Assembly (NCBI GenBank): GCA_963930775.1
Contig: OZ005705.1
Span: forward strand, 4,650,001 to 4,714,000
DNA: 64,000 nt
Direction of reading: 5' to 3'
Source of the DNA: Cliona cf. orientalis
Lineage: Eukaryota > Porifera > Demospongiae > Clionaida > Clionaidae
Shown piece by piece: positions 35,860 to 46,646 of this stretch. Below the pieces are notes generated by a model, which worked only from the letters and a program-made list of their open reading frames with translations, did no database searches and had not been told where the DNA came from. Positions within the stretch are counted from its first letter, which is position 1. Each line of letters begins with the position of its first letter. A program made the position numbers and the translations under genes.

Positions 35860-36530
35860 GGCTATTCCTCTGCTGGCTGCATACCGGGTACTACATCGGA
35901 GAGGAGTGATTGGCCCCTGTGCCCCCAACCAGCCGCCTCCCGCCAAACCCTTGTGTAGCTTAACCAGACCATTTGCGAATGCCAGGTATTAAACATGTGG
36001 TTGGTGTTTGTGTGTTGTATGCACATGAGCTGTTCAACTTGCCTGTTGTATGAATTTTCCACTGTGAAACAGAATTTGACCACCTTTTTTGGAGTGTCAA
36101 GGTTAATGTCAGTCACTTGATGTCAGTATCTCCATATTTTCCTTCCAAGTTCCTGAAGTGGTAGGACGTACAATGTCATAATAATATGTGACCTGCTCCA
36201 GGAAAAGGGAGCGTTCAGCATAAATATTCATTTTCTAATAATGGCTAAAATGTGAAAAATCAGTTTTTCTTAAATTTTTTCGTTTTTGTCTATCAAAAAT
36301 TGAAGGTTTGGCTTTATTTTGATATAATATTATGTTCATACACTTGTATGAAATAAAATGTAGCTATGGGGGCAATTAATACCTCCGATATATGCAACTT
36401 AATACAAAAACGACTCTATCTACGAGACCCTAGCTACCTGATTGTATAAAAAAGGTCATAATTTCATCATTTTCTTTGAAACTAGCACCATTGTACTCAG
36501 CGTAGATAGAGCTATCTATCCATGCCAAAA
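35860..36530. other. No recognised gene
   Basis: This interval lies between the protease-like fragment and a nested repeat cluster. It is AT-rich in its right half, and I see no supportable exon or inverted repeat. Confidence 0.45.
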
Positions 36531-36582
36531 TCTCAATATTGTTGAGGAACACTTTTCCAGTTCCCCTGAAGATATATAATCG

Positions 36583-36806
36583 AGTAAATTTCCTCCCTAA
36601 GACATAGAGGCAGTGACCCCCAAGATATCGATAAAATGTACCGTCCAGAACATCATTAAAATAGCCTCAACACCCCCCAAGACTTCATCAAGCTCAGCTA
36701 CCCCATCAAGATGTAAGGTAAAATGGTACATTTTAATGATATCTTGGGGGTCACTACCTCTATTTTAAGTCTTGGGGGGGGGGGGGGGGGTGGGGGGATT
36801 TACTCA
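36583..36806. mobile_element. Hairpin MITE with GAGTAAAT ends and a poly(G) tract
   Basis: GAGTAAATTTCCTCCC...AGACATAGAGGCAGTGACCC pairs with GGGTCACTACCTCTATTTTA and a terminal ATTTACTC. The arms of roughly 60 bp close on GATAAAATGTACC/GGTACATTTTAAT. The right arm is swollen by a run of about 20 G. It is nested in the 36535-37383 repeat. Confidence 0.7.
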
Positions 36807-36810
36807 ATTA

Positions 36811-37340
36811 CCGTACCCTCGCGAAAGAGGGCCCACTACGGAATGTCCGCCCACCCCCCACTTTGGGCTCAATTTCCTGTTAAGGTCTAGTGTTTGCTCG
36901 AATATGCGCCCATGTGTAGCTGCCCTTGAAAACGTAGCTCAAATGGCTGGTTTATGAGGACTGAACTTCGTAAGATCGATAGGTAACGTGTTAAACAGCT
37001 GTAAAACGTAGCCTAGCTAGCTTTATTCCACGTTTCAGCAGAAATAAACTAACGCACAAGGCTAGCGATCGTAGCCACGCCCACTTAATAGAGCTGCACT
37101 CAACGAAACACGGTGAAGAATCGCGGCTGCCCTTGCTCTGAATTGGTAACCGTGCTTGAATAAGGCTGAAATCAATAGTAGCCGCTGCTACTATTCATAT
37201 TATGAAGCTAGCGTGGGTAATTTACCTGGGCGCTCTTTCGCGTATAAATGCGATACTGATACCTCGAATATCGGCCCACCCCCCAATCTTGCCCCAATGT
37301 AAGGTGCACCGCCCATGGGCCCTCTTTCGCGAGGGTACGG
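36811..37340. mobile_element. 530-bp MITE with TA-flanked CCGTACCCTCGCG ends
   Basis: TA|CCGTACCCTCGCGAAAGAGG at the left is matched by CCTCTTTCGCGAGGGTACGG|TA at the right, a perfect inverted repeat of about 24 bp. The interior has further inverted text (CCGCCCACCCCCCA and TCGGCCCACCCCCCAA). No transposase frame is present. It is nested beside the GAGTAAAT element. Confidence 0.8.
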
Positions 37341-37447
37341 TATATGTCTTCAGGGGAACTGGAACAGTGTTCCTCAACAGGGGTGTATCTTCATTAACTG
37401 TACTAGCCCATTGTGAGAATCCTCAGGCTATAAGATGACTCGCATTA

Positions 37448-37800
37448 CAGTTGTGGATCCAGGATTTCTAGAATGGGGGTTTAAGGGGTAGTACAGTGAA
37501 ATTTTAGAAGCCACGCCCACTTTGGGGAAAAACCACGCCCATTTCGCTCGTTTTTGAGCCAAACTACCAGCCCTACCAGTCCACATATATAGTCCAATCG
37601 ATCTGTTTTCGAACAAATTTTCTTCTAAAGCATTTTAAGGTGAGCCATAGCAGGAGTTTTCTTAGTTTTATTGCCAGAAAGGGGGGGGGGGGGGGGGGGT
37701 TCCATTTAGTTTATCATCAGTAGCTACTTGTTAGTGTTAGATGCAGCCCATGTGAAGGGGGGTACACTTGCACCCCCCTTACCCCCTGGATCCGCCACTG
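37448..37800. mobile_element. hAT-like MITE with CAGTGGCGGATCCAGG-type ends
   Basis: The left end CAGTTGTGGATCCAGG and right end CCTGGATCCGCCACTG pair with two mismatches, and are typical of hAT elements. The interior holds CCACGCCC repeats and a poly(G) run near 37681. The flanks (TCGCATTA to the left, GAGGCATGG to the right) are adjacent, apart from 5 bp, in the paralogous block at 46342-46356, which therefore preserves a near-empty site. No clear 8-bp duplication remains. Confidence 0.7.
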
Positions 37801-38010
37801 GAGGCATGGTGTTCTATTCACAAGTTTGATTCAATGTAAATCAACATTGATGAAGGTTACAGCAGCAGCATGACAAATTGTTGATACAGCTAGTACATGA
37901 TTCCTTGATGCTGCATAAACAGAGTGCAACAGAATACCTTCAGTAAGTAAACTGAAATGTTCAAGAGGCTTCTACAGTCTAGTATACTCCACGCCAAGCA
38001 GCTTACAACA
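37801..38010 (+). repeat. Duplicate of the 5' flank of the intact membrane-protein gene
   Basis: GGCATGGTGTTCTATTCACA and the following ~200 bp, including AATCAACATTGATGAAGGTT and AGAGTGCAACAGAATACCTT, match 46351-46556, just upstream of the 46647 gene. No coding sequence follows here. The block instead runs into unrelated sequence and then the second TTAA element, so this is a beheaded copy of the repeated unit. Confidence 0.75.
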
Positions 38011-38240
38011 AAATTTCTTCATGCCAAGATTGGTAACCTTTAATCCAACAATAATTTCTGATATTTTCAACAACAGCAGTTGAAGGAACTATGCAATCAG
38101 GCTATAATATTCGAATCCATGAAGAAATTACCTGGGTTTTATGCACACTGGTACCCCTCCCCCTTAAATTCTGCTTGCCCATCAGATCCCAGGAAGTTTA
38201 TGGGTGAAATCCTGCATGGCTACGGCATGCACGCAGTTAA

Positions 38241-39665
38241 GGTACCATTTAATTGCGTGGGCGTGAGCGTCAGGAATGGCTAATTCAATTAGCGAATCGT
38301 GAAGGGGCGTGGCCGAAGAGGCCATACGAGTGCTTTTGGTCGAAGGTGGGCGTGTCCAGAATCGGCCAGGGATGATTATGCGCGTGTAATTAGCGACCGG
38401 AAGTGGCCCCTGAAGAAAAGGCCGGTAATTGCCCACATCAAAGCAAGATCAAAGCATTCTTTCTTAACTATTAACCGCAACGACAAAAAAATTACACACT
38501 AAGTAGAAAAAAAAAGCAAATCAAATAAATAAATAAATAATATAATTATTGGAGCTCTGGGCAACATCTGAGGTTACAATTTTTATATGGGCATGCAGAG
38601 TGACATGCATCTAGAAAGATGATAAAGCCGGATTTTTGATTCACAGCTTTAATTTAAAGATATGCCCCTTACAATATCTCCCATAGGATTGCACAGGGAA
38701 GCCATACGTTTGCAATGTTTTATGCGCATGCGCTACGTGAAAAACGGGGAATACCCGTTTTGCACGCGCACATATTGCGCTGACGACCTTTACCAGATTT
38801 GAGTACAGGTTGCCTGCTTGCACTGAATGGCTCTACTATGCATCCAGCTCTACTATGGGAGGTTTCCGGACAATTTTTTTTCTGCTTAGTGTGTGGTCCC
38901 CTTGAAAAAAAAAAAAAAAAAAGCTTATTAGGCCTAATTAAGCGTGTGGGCGTGTTCCTGGCACTGTGTGGAGTGTGTGCGTGTGCGTTAATGCAGGTTT
39001 TATTGCTTCCGATTGGGCGTGGCTTCACGGGCCAGTGCTTGGACATCGGCGCCTGGGACTTGGCCTCGGCGATAGGTGGGCGTGTCCCGGAAGCGGTGGT
39101 GACCTTTGAACCCCGCGAGGAGGCTTTGGGGGCGTGGCAGGAGGTCAAAGGTGAGGCCATGTCTGTTAATGAGGCACTGTACGGCGGTGCGATCGAGGGG
39201 CCTGTACGGCTGGACGGAAGCTGACGATGGTTTGAAGCGGATGTGGTTGCGATGACGTGTTGTTACTCCGCCCACACAGGAAATGAGGTGAGCTCTTGCG
39301 TGGGCGGTGTGGCAGAACGGCCTCCAAGTGTTTGTGTGTGTTTTGGCCTTGAGGAAGCTGTGTGTTTTAATTGGGATTGATTGTGGGCTTCCGGTGGACA
39401 TCCGGTGGTTAGTAGGCACTTGATTGAGAATGGTGGTCCTTGGGGAAGAGGGTGGGGCTGTTTTGGGCGTGGCCTGGCCCCTCCCTTCCGGCTCGGCTTC
39501 CGGTCCATGGAGGATATTAAATGAACACTTCCGGCTCTAGCAGCCACACCCCTGAGACCTGTGCAATTAAAAGGGCGTGGTTACACAACATGCACCTCAC
39601 TAATGACTTTGATGTGGTTTAGGTGTCATATCCCCCACCTCACGCCCACGCAATTTAATGGTACC
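38241..39665. mobile_element. 1.4-kb TTAA-flanked non-autonomous transposon, copy 2
   Basis: It has the same ends as copy 1 (GGTACCATTTAATTGCGTGG and CCACGCAATTTAATGGTACC), with TTAA directly outside on both sides (38237-38240, 39666-39669). The left ~250 bp and right ~740 bp match 27435-30879. One ~400-bp CACTAAGTAG unit (about 38493-38905) sits in the middle, and it carries the AACGGG-type hairpin variant. A 23-bp segment in the right part (GAGGAGGCTTTGGGGGCGTG) is present here but lacking in copy 1, so neither copy is a simple parent of the other. Confidence 0.85.
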
Positions 39666-39739
39666 TTAATCGGATGGTAAAATTCTGTTTACTATAGCTT
39701 ATGTGGGAGAACAGTGAAGGATTTTCCCTCTGTCCGGTA

Positions 39740-41040
39740 GTGGGACGATTGATAATAAATTTGGGTTTATACTGAATTAGAACACCAAATACTTGCACTA
39801 CCGTGGACCGGTTGTTCTAAACCACAGATCAAACATTTGGACTACATGGTGCAATCACAAATTACATGAAATATTGAGCAGTGATCTTGTTATACAGTTG
39901 CTGCATGTGTGACAAACCCTGCAAATGAATGTTTTTATGCTTGTATTAATTATTATGCTAATTTTATACATTTTCAGTATAATAATTATAGGACAGCGAT
40001 AGATTTATACTTTGACAAAATCCTGATGTGGTATATATAATATTGAGTTTAGTGTGGAATCATACAAATGAGATAGTGTGTCAACTATTCACTCACGAAG
40101 CCTTGGAAACACTACTCGTCATGCTTCTACAGCTATAATATTATTATAATATTAACAGTTCCGTCACAGTCTTCGGTCTCTCGGATAACATAGCTAGCTT
40201 CCACTGGAGATTCCCAAAATCCAAACTAAAGGTTTTCAAAATTTAACTACAATGTTTCATGTCTTGGATAAACTCAACAGCGAATCTGCAGGGGGTGGCT
40301 TGCATTAACAGGGCCGTAGGAAGCAATTTGATACTTGCACGGCCATCACCCACAATGTGTGACCACACGCATTTAGAAGATTAAGCATGTGTATAGGTCA
40401 TCAGTGCCACACTGTGGGCTGAACTAGCTAGCCTGGTATTTAAAATTTAGTACATAATTTTTTTACATTTAATACTATTGATATTCTTACCTGACTGAAG
40501 TGCTTTTACGCAAGTATTAAAAACAATAGGCCAAGTCGCTTAATGTGTCTTAGTGTAGCCATAGCCATCTTTTTCTATAACCGTATATAAACGCTTACTT
40601 GGAGAGCTCTACTTCTGATATTGGCCACACCCACAATTTACGTACGTGTACGATAATATTACCTGCATGTAATAGCAGCATGAAGGAAAAACGTTCAACG
40701 GCTATGGCCGTTGCGACTCCTACAGCCCTGAATTAAGTAATGCGGTGCTCCCCAAGTTAACCACTGAATTTGATGCTGTTACATTACCAATGTAATACAT
40801 AATATTGACACCCATGTCTGTACTTGTGTAGGTGTGTAGAATATATAATCTATGGTAGGTGGAAGCATGGCTACCAAAGTTTCATTGTAGACATGGTACA
40901 CCTGGTCCAATGAGTAAGTTACACATAGTATCTATGCATACGAATTGTTGGTGCATATCATAGTACGATCACAAAACAGTTTCTATGCACAACAAGGTAG
41001 CCTAAGTGAGTATTATTTTTAGGATAGATTATTCATGGGA
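39740..41040 (+). repeat. Duplicated 5' flank of copy B
   Basis: CAAATACTTGCACTACCG...ACCACAGATCAAACATTTGG corresponds to 43130-43200. CTACCAAAGTTTCATTGTAG and later text corresponds to 43855 and 31505. So the 1.2 kb upstream of copy B is a paralogue of the flank of copy D, with unequal loss of pieces. It contains no exon. Confidence 0.6.
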
Positions 41041-41991
41041 GACTATCCACTGTTGCTGATTTTCATCACCTACATCTGTGTATAATTGCATGATCGCTAC
41101 GGGGTGTTAGTTTTGCTTTGGGGTCCAATTTATCGATGTTTAAATTTTGCTCGTATTCGCAGGGAGTGGTACATTCGTAAGTCTCTTGTCGATGTATTTG
41201 CCGTGAAAATACTCAACATCTCCATGTCTCTTTTGATCCCAACGGCACTATAATATTATAATGTACATGGTCAGAACTTTCATGAATAATATTATGTCCT
41301 TTATTTAGATGGCACAGTCCAATACTTGAGCAAGAGTCACATTCCTTATGCTATTCTTGCGATTTTTATGCTATCAGTATTCAAATTTTCCATGTGATTG
41401 TTCTTAGTCTCTATCCCTGCCGATGTTTTCATCGATGCTTGAATCACTTTCCATGCCAGCTGCAAGCACTACAGGTATTTATGGATGTTGTCCAGGGCAG
41501 CTTCAAGACGACTCCATATGACTGTAGATACTTTGCTGCTCTCTACTTGTTACTTCGGGCACTTAATCTTGTATCACAGGGAATACTTCAAAATTCACTC
41601 TACTACCCATTAATAGCTTTAATTATTTCATTGAATCATGGTTTGTTTCATGAAACCTCGAAGATATTTCTGGCATAATTTGATTGATTCACTTCTACTA
41701 GCTGTAACTACTGTCAGCATCCTTATAGTATTCACAACAAATGTAGCCATTCTTGTTATTGATCCAATTCTCTCTCCTGATGGAAATGGTGCCCTAATAA
41801 TCACTTGCCTAATTTTAATATTGCCTGCGGTGTACTGGATAATTATGCTGGTCTATTTTATGACACCAAAGAGTGTATTGACCTACTTCTGTAGAAGGTG
41901 CCATTCAGTCAGGTGTTGGAAATGTTGTCAAGCTGAAGAAACGGACTTTGAGGAGGAATATGAGCAAACTCCATTACTAAGTGCTTATTAA
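41041..41991 (+). pseudogene. Membrane-protein array copy B, C-terminal half
   Basis: The copy starts abruptly at YPLLLIFITYICV, equal to about residue 266 of the intact gene, so the ectodomain and first membrane segments are deleted. It continues through EWYIRKSLVDVFA, YLDGTVQYLSKSHIPYAILA, DCRYFAALYLLLRALN and SLLLAVTTVSILIVFTTNVA, and ends YEQTPLLSAY. A stop within the first line, a 20-bp loss near 41200 (LLLSY missing) and frame changes near 41390 and 41640 mark it as a pseudogene. It is closest to copy D. Confidence 0.85.
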
Positions 41992-42342
41992 CACTTGTGA
42001 AACAAGATTTAACACAAGATAGCTTTTATCTTTAAGAGTATGTGTGCTTGCCTGTAAATTTCAGTCCATATCATGAGTGATAAAGAAGTGATAGTCATGC
42101 TGAAGTCTTGTTTCTTGGAGAAGTGTATAGCTAATTGTATTACTTTGAGCATCTTAATAGTCTGTATGTAATACATGTTCACTTGTATCCCAATGCTATG
42201 TTGCTGCTAAGTAAATATTATAGCTACATCATCGTGCTCTACATAGGAGCAGTGCAATAATAAGCACCCTCACTGAGTCAGATAAGCAACAGGCAGTGCA
42301 ATATGAATAGCTCCAGGATATCACTAGTACAATCTGTGCTAG

Positions 42343-42992
42343 CGATGGTATTGCCCTATGCTCTATAGTACACTCCTCTCCAACCCAATTACGGACTGCT
42401 CTACTAAGAAATGGCTCTAGGAAATACAAAGAATAAAATGGTGGATTACCGTATAGCCGGAAATATTGGTGGGACTTAAATTTGGCGGTTGAGCCCAAAA
42501 TCACTATTGCAAGAATATTGGCGGATTTAAATTTGGCAGTTCAGTACGGGATCGCTATACGTATATATGCGAGTAAGAAATTTTGGCGGATTTTTAATTT
42601 GGCAGTTGTAATACAGACCGCCAAACCGCAAAATTTAATTCCCTGCCAAATTTTCCGGCTATACAGTATATGTGTGGAGTTTTACTACAAGGGATTGTCA
42701 GATGTGATCCAAGTAATTTCAACTTGGAGGTACTCCACTGTTACTGTCTAACCTACAGTGAAATTCTGAATACCACTATAGTAGGGTACTGCCTCACTAC
42801 TTAATTGTCATGCATGGTACTCAAACCGCTACAAAAAGCAATATTCAAAATATAAGTGACCTAGATGGTAGATCTATAGTCTTCATAGGACTAGTCACTG
42901 AGATGTGTGGTGGCTGTGAGAAAGGCTATGCACCTTCTGTCTACTCCTATAGTTTGACTTGTGTAGAGTGCTGGTTGAAGTGCACTAGCTGA
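42343..42992 (+). pseudogene. Membrane-protein array copy C, N-terminal fragment split by a MITE
   Basis: 42343-42440 matches the first codons of the intact gene (compare 46680-46760, CACTCCTCTCCAA... and AATGGCTCT). A 218-bp MITE follows. 42670-42992 then resumes at GTGTGGAGTTTTACTACAAG and covers YSEILNTTIVGYCLTT, MCGGCEKGYA and SVYSYSLTCVECW in shifting frames. The match ends near 42992. It is closest to the intact gene at 46647, not to copies A/B/D. It has no membrane part. Confidence 0.8.
42449..42666. mobile_element. 218-bp MITE with TA-flanked CCGTATAGCCGG ends
   Basis: TA|CCGTATAGCCGGAAA pairs with TTTTCCGGCTATACAG|TA, with one mismatch. The interior repeats TTTGGCGG and its variants on both strands. 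The element interrupts pseudogene copy C, whose two sides give the empty site by comparison with 46760-46815. A truncated relative lies at 62795-62945. Confidence 0.8.
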
Positions 42993-43466
42993 CTTATGCT
43001 AGTAATGAATATTCTTTATTACCACACTAGGTCAAGTTAGCAAGCATACGGTCCTCAAGTAGAGGCTGATTTCGTGGCTAATAACAGTAAATTGTATTAT
43101 ACTACAGTCTCATTTTATTTCTTCATAGGATAAAATACTTGCACTGTCATTGCTGCATCAACCATAGATCAAATACCTATGTTTTGGTTATACACTCGCA
43201 AAACTAGCTATAAGGTGAAATGCAAAGCATTGAACAGTGATCTTTGCATGTATTGCAACAAGAATACAGTTGCTATGCACTTGTAGGCAATACTGGACAT
43301 GTATGGCTATCTCTATTTGCATTTTTAGTAGGATATTGACAGATCTTTATTCTGACTCTGTAAATCCAGATGTGGTATAGAGCTATATTGAGTTCATCAT
43401 GGAACCATGCGACATTACTTAATATGGTCTCAAATTTCACCCACTTTAATATGAGTAAACGCAATA

Positions 43467-43684
43467 CCGTAAAGGTACATTTTTCTGCGCGTGAAAAAAT
43501 TATGCGAATTGGTCAAAACGAGCCTCTTGAAAAATTTACGCGATTTTTATTTATGCGTTTAAACATCGCATGTATTACAAATGTATGGCGCAATAATATT
43601 TATGCGATACAAATTTATGCAACCGCCACTTGACTCGCATAATTTGCATAAATAAAACTCGCGCAGAAAAATGTCGCTTTACGG
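43467..43684. mobile_element. 218-bp MITE with TA-flanked CCGTAAAG ends
   Basis: TA|CCGTAAAGGTACATTTTTCT and its inverted counterpart AGAAAAATGTCGCTTTACGG|TA form terminal repeats of about 26 bp (continuing GCGCG). The AT-rich interior contains several TTATGCG motifs. It lies in the flank upstream of copy D, where copy B's corresponding flank lacks it. Confidence 0.8.
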
Positions 43685-44012
43685 TAGTCAAATCGGGAGG
43701 CACACTATGCTAGCCATTGCTAGGGCACCAGAGTTTTCAATCACTCTTGTTTGATGCTATTGATAAACATAATACACAACATTGCTATTCAATGATGTAT
43801 TATGTGATGCCGATGTCTGTACATGTTTAGTTGGTAGCATAACTACCGAAGTTTCAATGCATATCAGTGAGTACACACTATTGTTCGTGCATACCATAGT
43901 GCGACCACAGTAATGACAAACAAGTAAGAAATGGCTAACTTCCCAAGATTAGGAAAATACAACCTCTTTTTTTTTTACTTAAAACATTCACTTACTCAGA
44001 AGCTGCCTGGCT

Positions 44013-45725
44013 ATGAAACAACTGAGTGGAGAAATGGTGGTGGTGGTAGCTTTGTTCATTGGTTTAATAATTCACTCAGTCCTAGCTTCCGACGAAGCAT
44101 GCTCTCATCCTTGGACAATTGTTGGTGAAGACAATGGAACTACAAAATGTGAGTGTGGAGACACAATGTACGGGGTGGTTTGGGTGTGATCCTAACACTT
44201 TTCAGCTGCAAATCTTGCAGTCATATTGTATGACACATAGTGATGCGCAAGGTACCACAGTTGGCCACTGCATAGTGACATTTCTTCACTTGTATACGAC
44301 TTTGTACACTGCCAGTAATGTCTCTACTCTGAATGATGCCATGTGTGGTAGTCTTCACAGGACTGGTCAGATGTGTGGTGGCTGTGAGAAAGGCTATGCT
44401 CCTCCCGTCTACTCCTATAGTTTGACTGTTTTGAGTACAAATATCACTGGTTAAAGTTTATTGCCATTGCACTAATGCCACTGACCACCTTTTATATAGC
44501 AGTATTGATCAGTCTTAGAATTAGTGCATTGTCACCAAATTTGGAAGTCTGTATAATACTTTGTCAACTGATAAGTGCCCCTGGTTCAGTGAGAGTTTAC
44601 AGTCTTTATCTTCCTCTAATGCCCTTGACTCTTCGTAGGCTGACACAACTGATATTGTCCCTCTACGGTGTTTGGAATTTGGACTTCTTTCGTACTATGT
44701 ACACACCATTCTGCTTGCACCCTGACCTGACAACATTACAAATACTGATCCTCGACTACGCAGTTGCAGTCTATCCACTGTTGCTGATTTTCATCACCTA
44801 CATCTGTGTATCATTGCATGATCGCTACAGGGTGTTAGTTCTGCTTTGGAGTCCATTTTATCGATGTTTTGCCCGTATTCGCAGGGAGTGGTACATTCGT
44901 AAATCTCTTGTCGATGTATTTGCCACTTTTCTACTGTTATCGTATGTGAAAATACTCAATATCTCCATCTCTCTTTTGACCCCAACGGCACTATACAATG
45001 TACATGGTCAGAAACTTCCTGAATATGTCCTTTATTTAGATGGCACAGTCCAATACTTGAGCAAGAATCACATTCCTTATGCTATTCTTGCGATTTTTAT
45101 GCTATCAGTATTCAACATTTTCCCCATCATTCTTCTTAGTCTCTATCCTTGTCAATGTTTTCAGCGATGCTTGAATCACTTTCCATGCCAGCTGCAAGCA
45201 CTACAGGTATTTATGGACGTTTTCCAGGGCAGCTTCAAGACGACTCCATATGACTGTAGATACTTTGCTGCTGTCTACTTGTTACTTCGGGTACTCAATC
45301 TTGTATCACAGGAAATACTCCAAGACACACTGTACTATCCCTTAATCGGTTTAATATTCTTTATTACTTCATTGATGGTTTGTTTCATGAAACCTCGAAG
45401 ACATTTCAGGCATAATTTGATCGATTCACTTTTACTTGCTGTAGCTACTGTCGGTATTCTTACGGTATTTACAATAAATGCAGCCAGTCCTTACATTGAT
45501 CCAATTCTTTCTCCCCATGGAAATGTTGCTGTTATAGTTGGTTGCCTATTGTTACTATTGCCTGCTGTGTACTGGATGATTCTGCTGCTCTACTTTGTGA
45601 CACCTAAGAGTGTATTTACCTACTTCTGTAAAAGGTGTCATTCACTCAGAAGGAAATGTTATCGAGCTGAAGAAATAGACTCTGAGGAGGGTAACGAGCA
45701 AACTCCTTTACTAAGCAATCTTTAA
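44013..45725 (+). pseudogene. Membrane-protein array copy D, nearly intact
   Basis: The start MKQLSGEMVVVVALFIGLII is a signal peptide. The ectodomain CSHPWTIVGEDNGTTKCECG and the MCGSLHRTGQMCGGCEKGYA box follow, but an extra base near 44185 and a loss of about 10 bp near 44428 (at SLTCVDCSEYKYHW) change frame twice. From 44475 to the stop one open frame of 416 residues covers all later membrane segments and ends EEGNEQTPLLSNL. Compared with copy A the membrane part is well preserved, so inactivation is recent, or the N-terminal differences are assembly or sequencing errors. Introns do not explain the two frame changes, since copy E codes the same part in a single exon. Function is as for the intact gene. 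Confidence 0.75.
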
Positions 45726-46646
45726 CACTACTAAAACATTAAGTCCAAGAGACACAAGACAATTTTTATCTTGTATATACTGATAAGAATTACGTGTGCT
45801 GAAGTCATGTTTCATAAAGAGTGTACGAACCTAACATTATTATGATAGCATTTCCGTGATGTGGTGAAGAAGTTGAAGTGTTACACCACTCTTTCTTACA
45901 CCCACAGATAATGACTTGCTCCAGCCTACTATAGCTAGCTATATTCATTGATGTTAGGTACGTGCATGGTATGATTGTGGCTTACCTGAGGGTGCTCACA
46001 ATAATATGACAATGCCATAATGCAGTTAAAGTCTGTACTGAAGATAGACAAAGAATGCTCTGATTATTTTGTTTGTTAGGAGGTGACTATAATATTTGTG
46101 CTGAATCTTTAAAAAGTAGCTATTATAGCCGCACTAATATACAGGTGTAGCTGTGCTCCTATTATCTGGAACCTTCTCCAAGTAAACTACATAGGTCATA
46201 ATACATGTACATGCATGAAGTTCATGTATACATAATCTCAAGTTCAGCTTTCAATGACATCCACGAAATTACATACTGCTATAATATTACACCAGGGCAA
46301 TACTTGGGGTATAACTACTGGAGACAGTGTAATAAAATAACGATTCGCATTATGCTGGAGGCATGGGTTCTATTCACAAAAGTTTGTTGATTCAGTGTAA
46401 ATCAACATTGATGAAGGTTACAGCAGATGTATGACAAACAAATATTGTTGATACAGCAAATCCTTGACACTGCACAGAGTGCAACAGAATACCTTCAGTA
46501 AACTGAAATGTTTATGAAGCTTCCACATATGGATTCGTGTCCTTTGTACTCCACAAAAAACCTTTTTTGCCAGGCTTAAGTTTATAAGCATGCATGCATG
46601 CTGCATGCATATGAAGTACGTTACACTTAACAGAGTGTAGTGCAAA
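45726..46646. other. Spacer between copies D and E
   Basis: No exon was recognised. Its right part (46342-46556) is the flank duplicated at 37440-38010, so it is likely to contain the promoter of the intact gene. No TATA box was identified with confidence. Confidence 0.5.

Larger units (their letters stand above)
36535..37383. mobile_element. Outer inverted repeat enclosing two MITEs
   Basis: ATTGTTGAGGAACAC...GTTCCCCTGAAGATATA at 36535-36575 is matched in inverted orientation at 37342-37383 (TATATGTCTTCAGGGGAACT, then GTGTTCCTCAAC). Between the arms lie two further complete inverted-repeat elements (36583-36806 and 36811-37340). The simplest reading is an older small MITE invaded twice. Confidence 0.65.
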
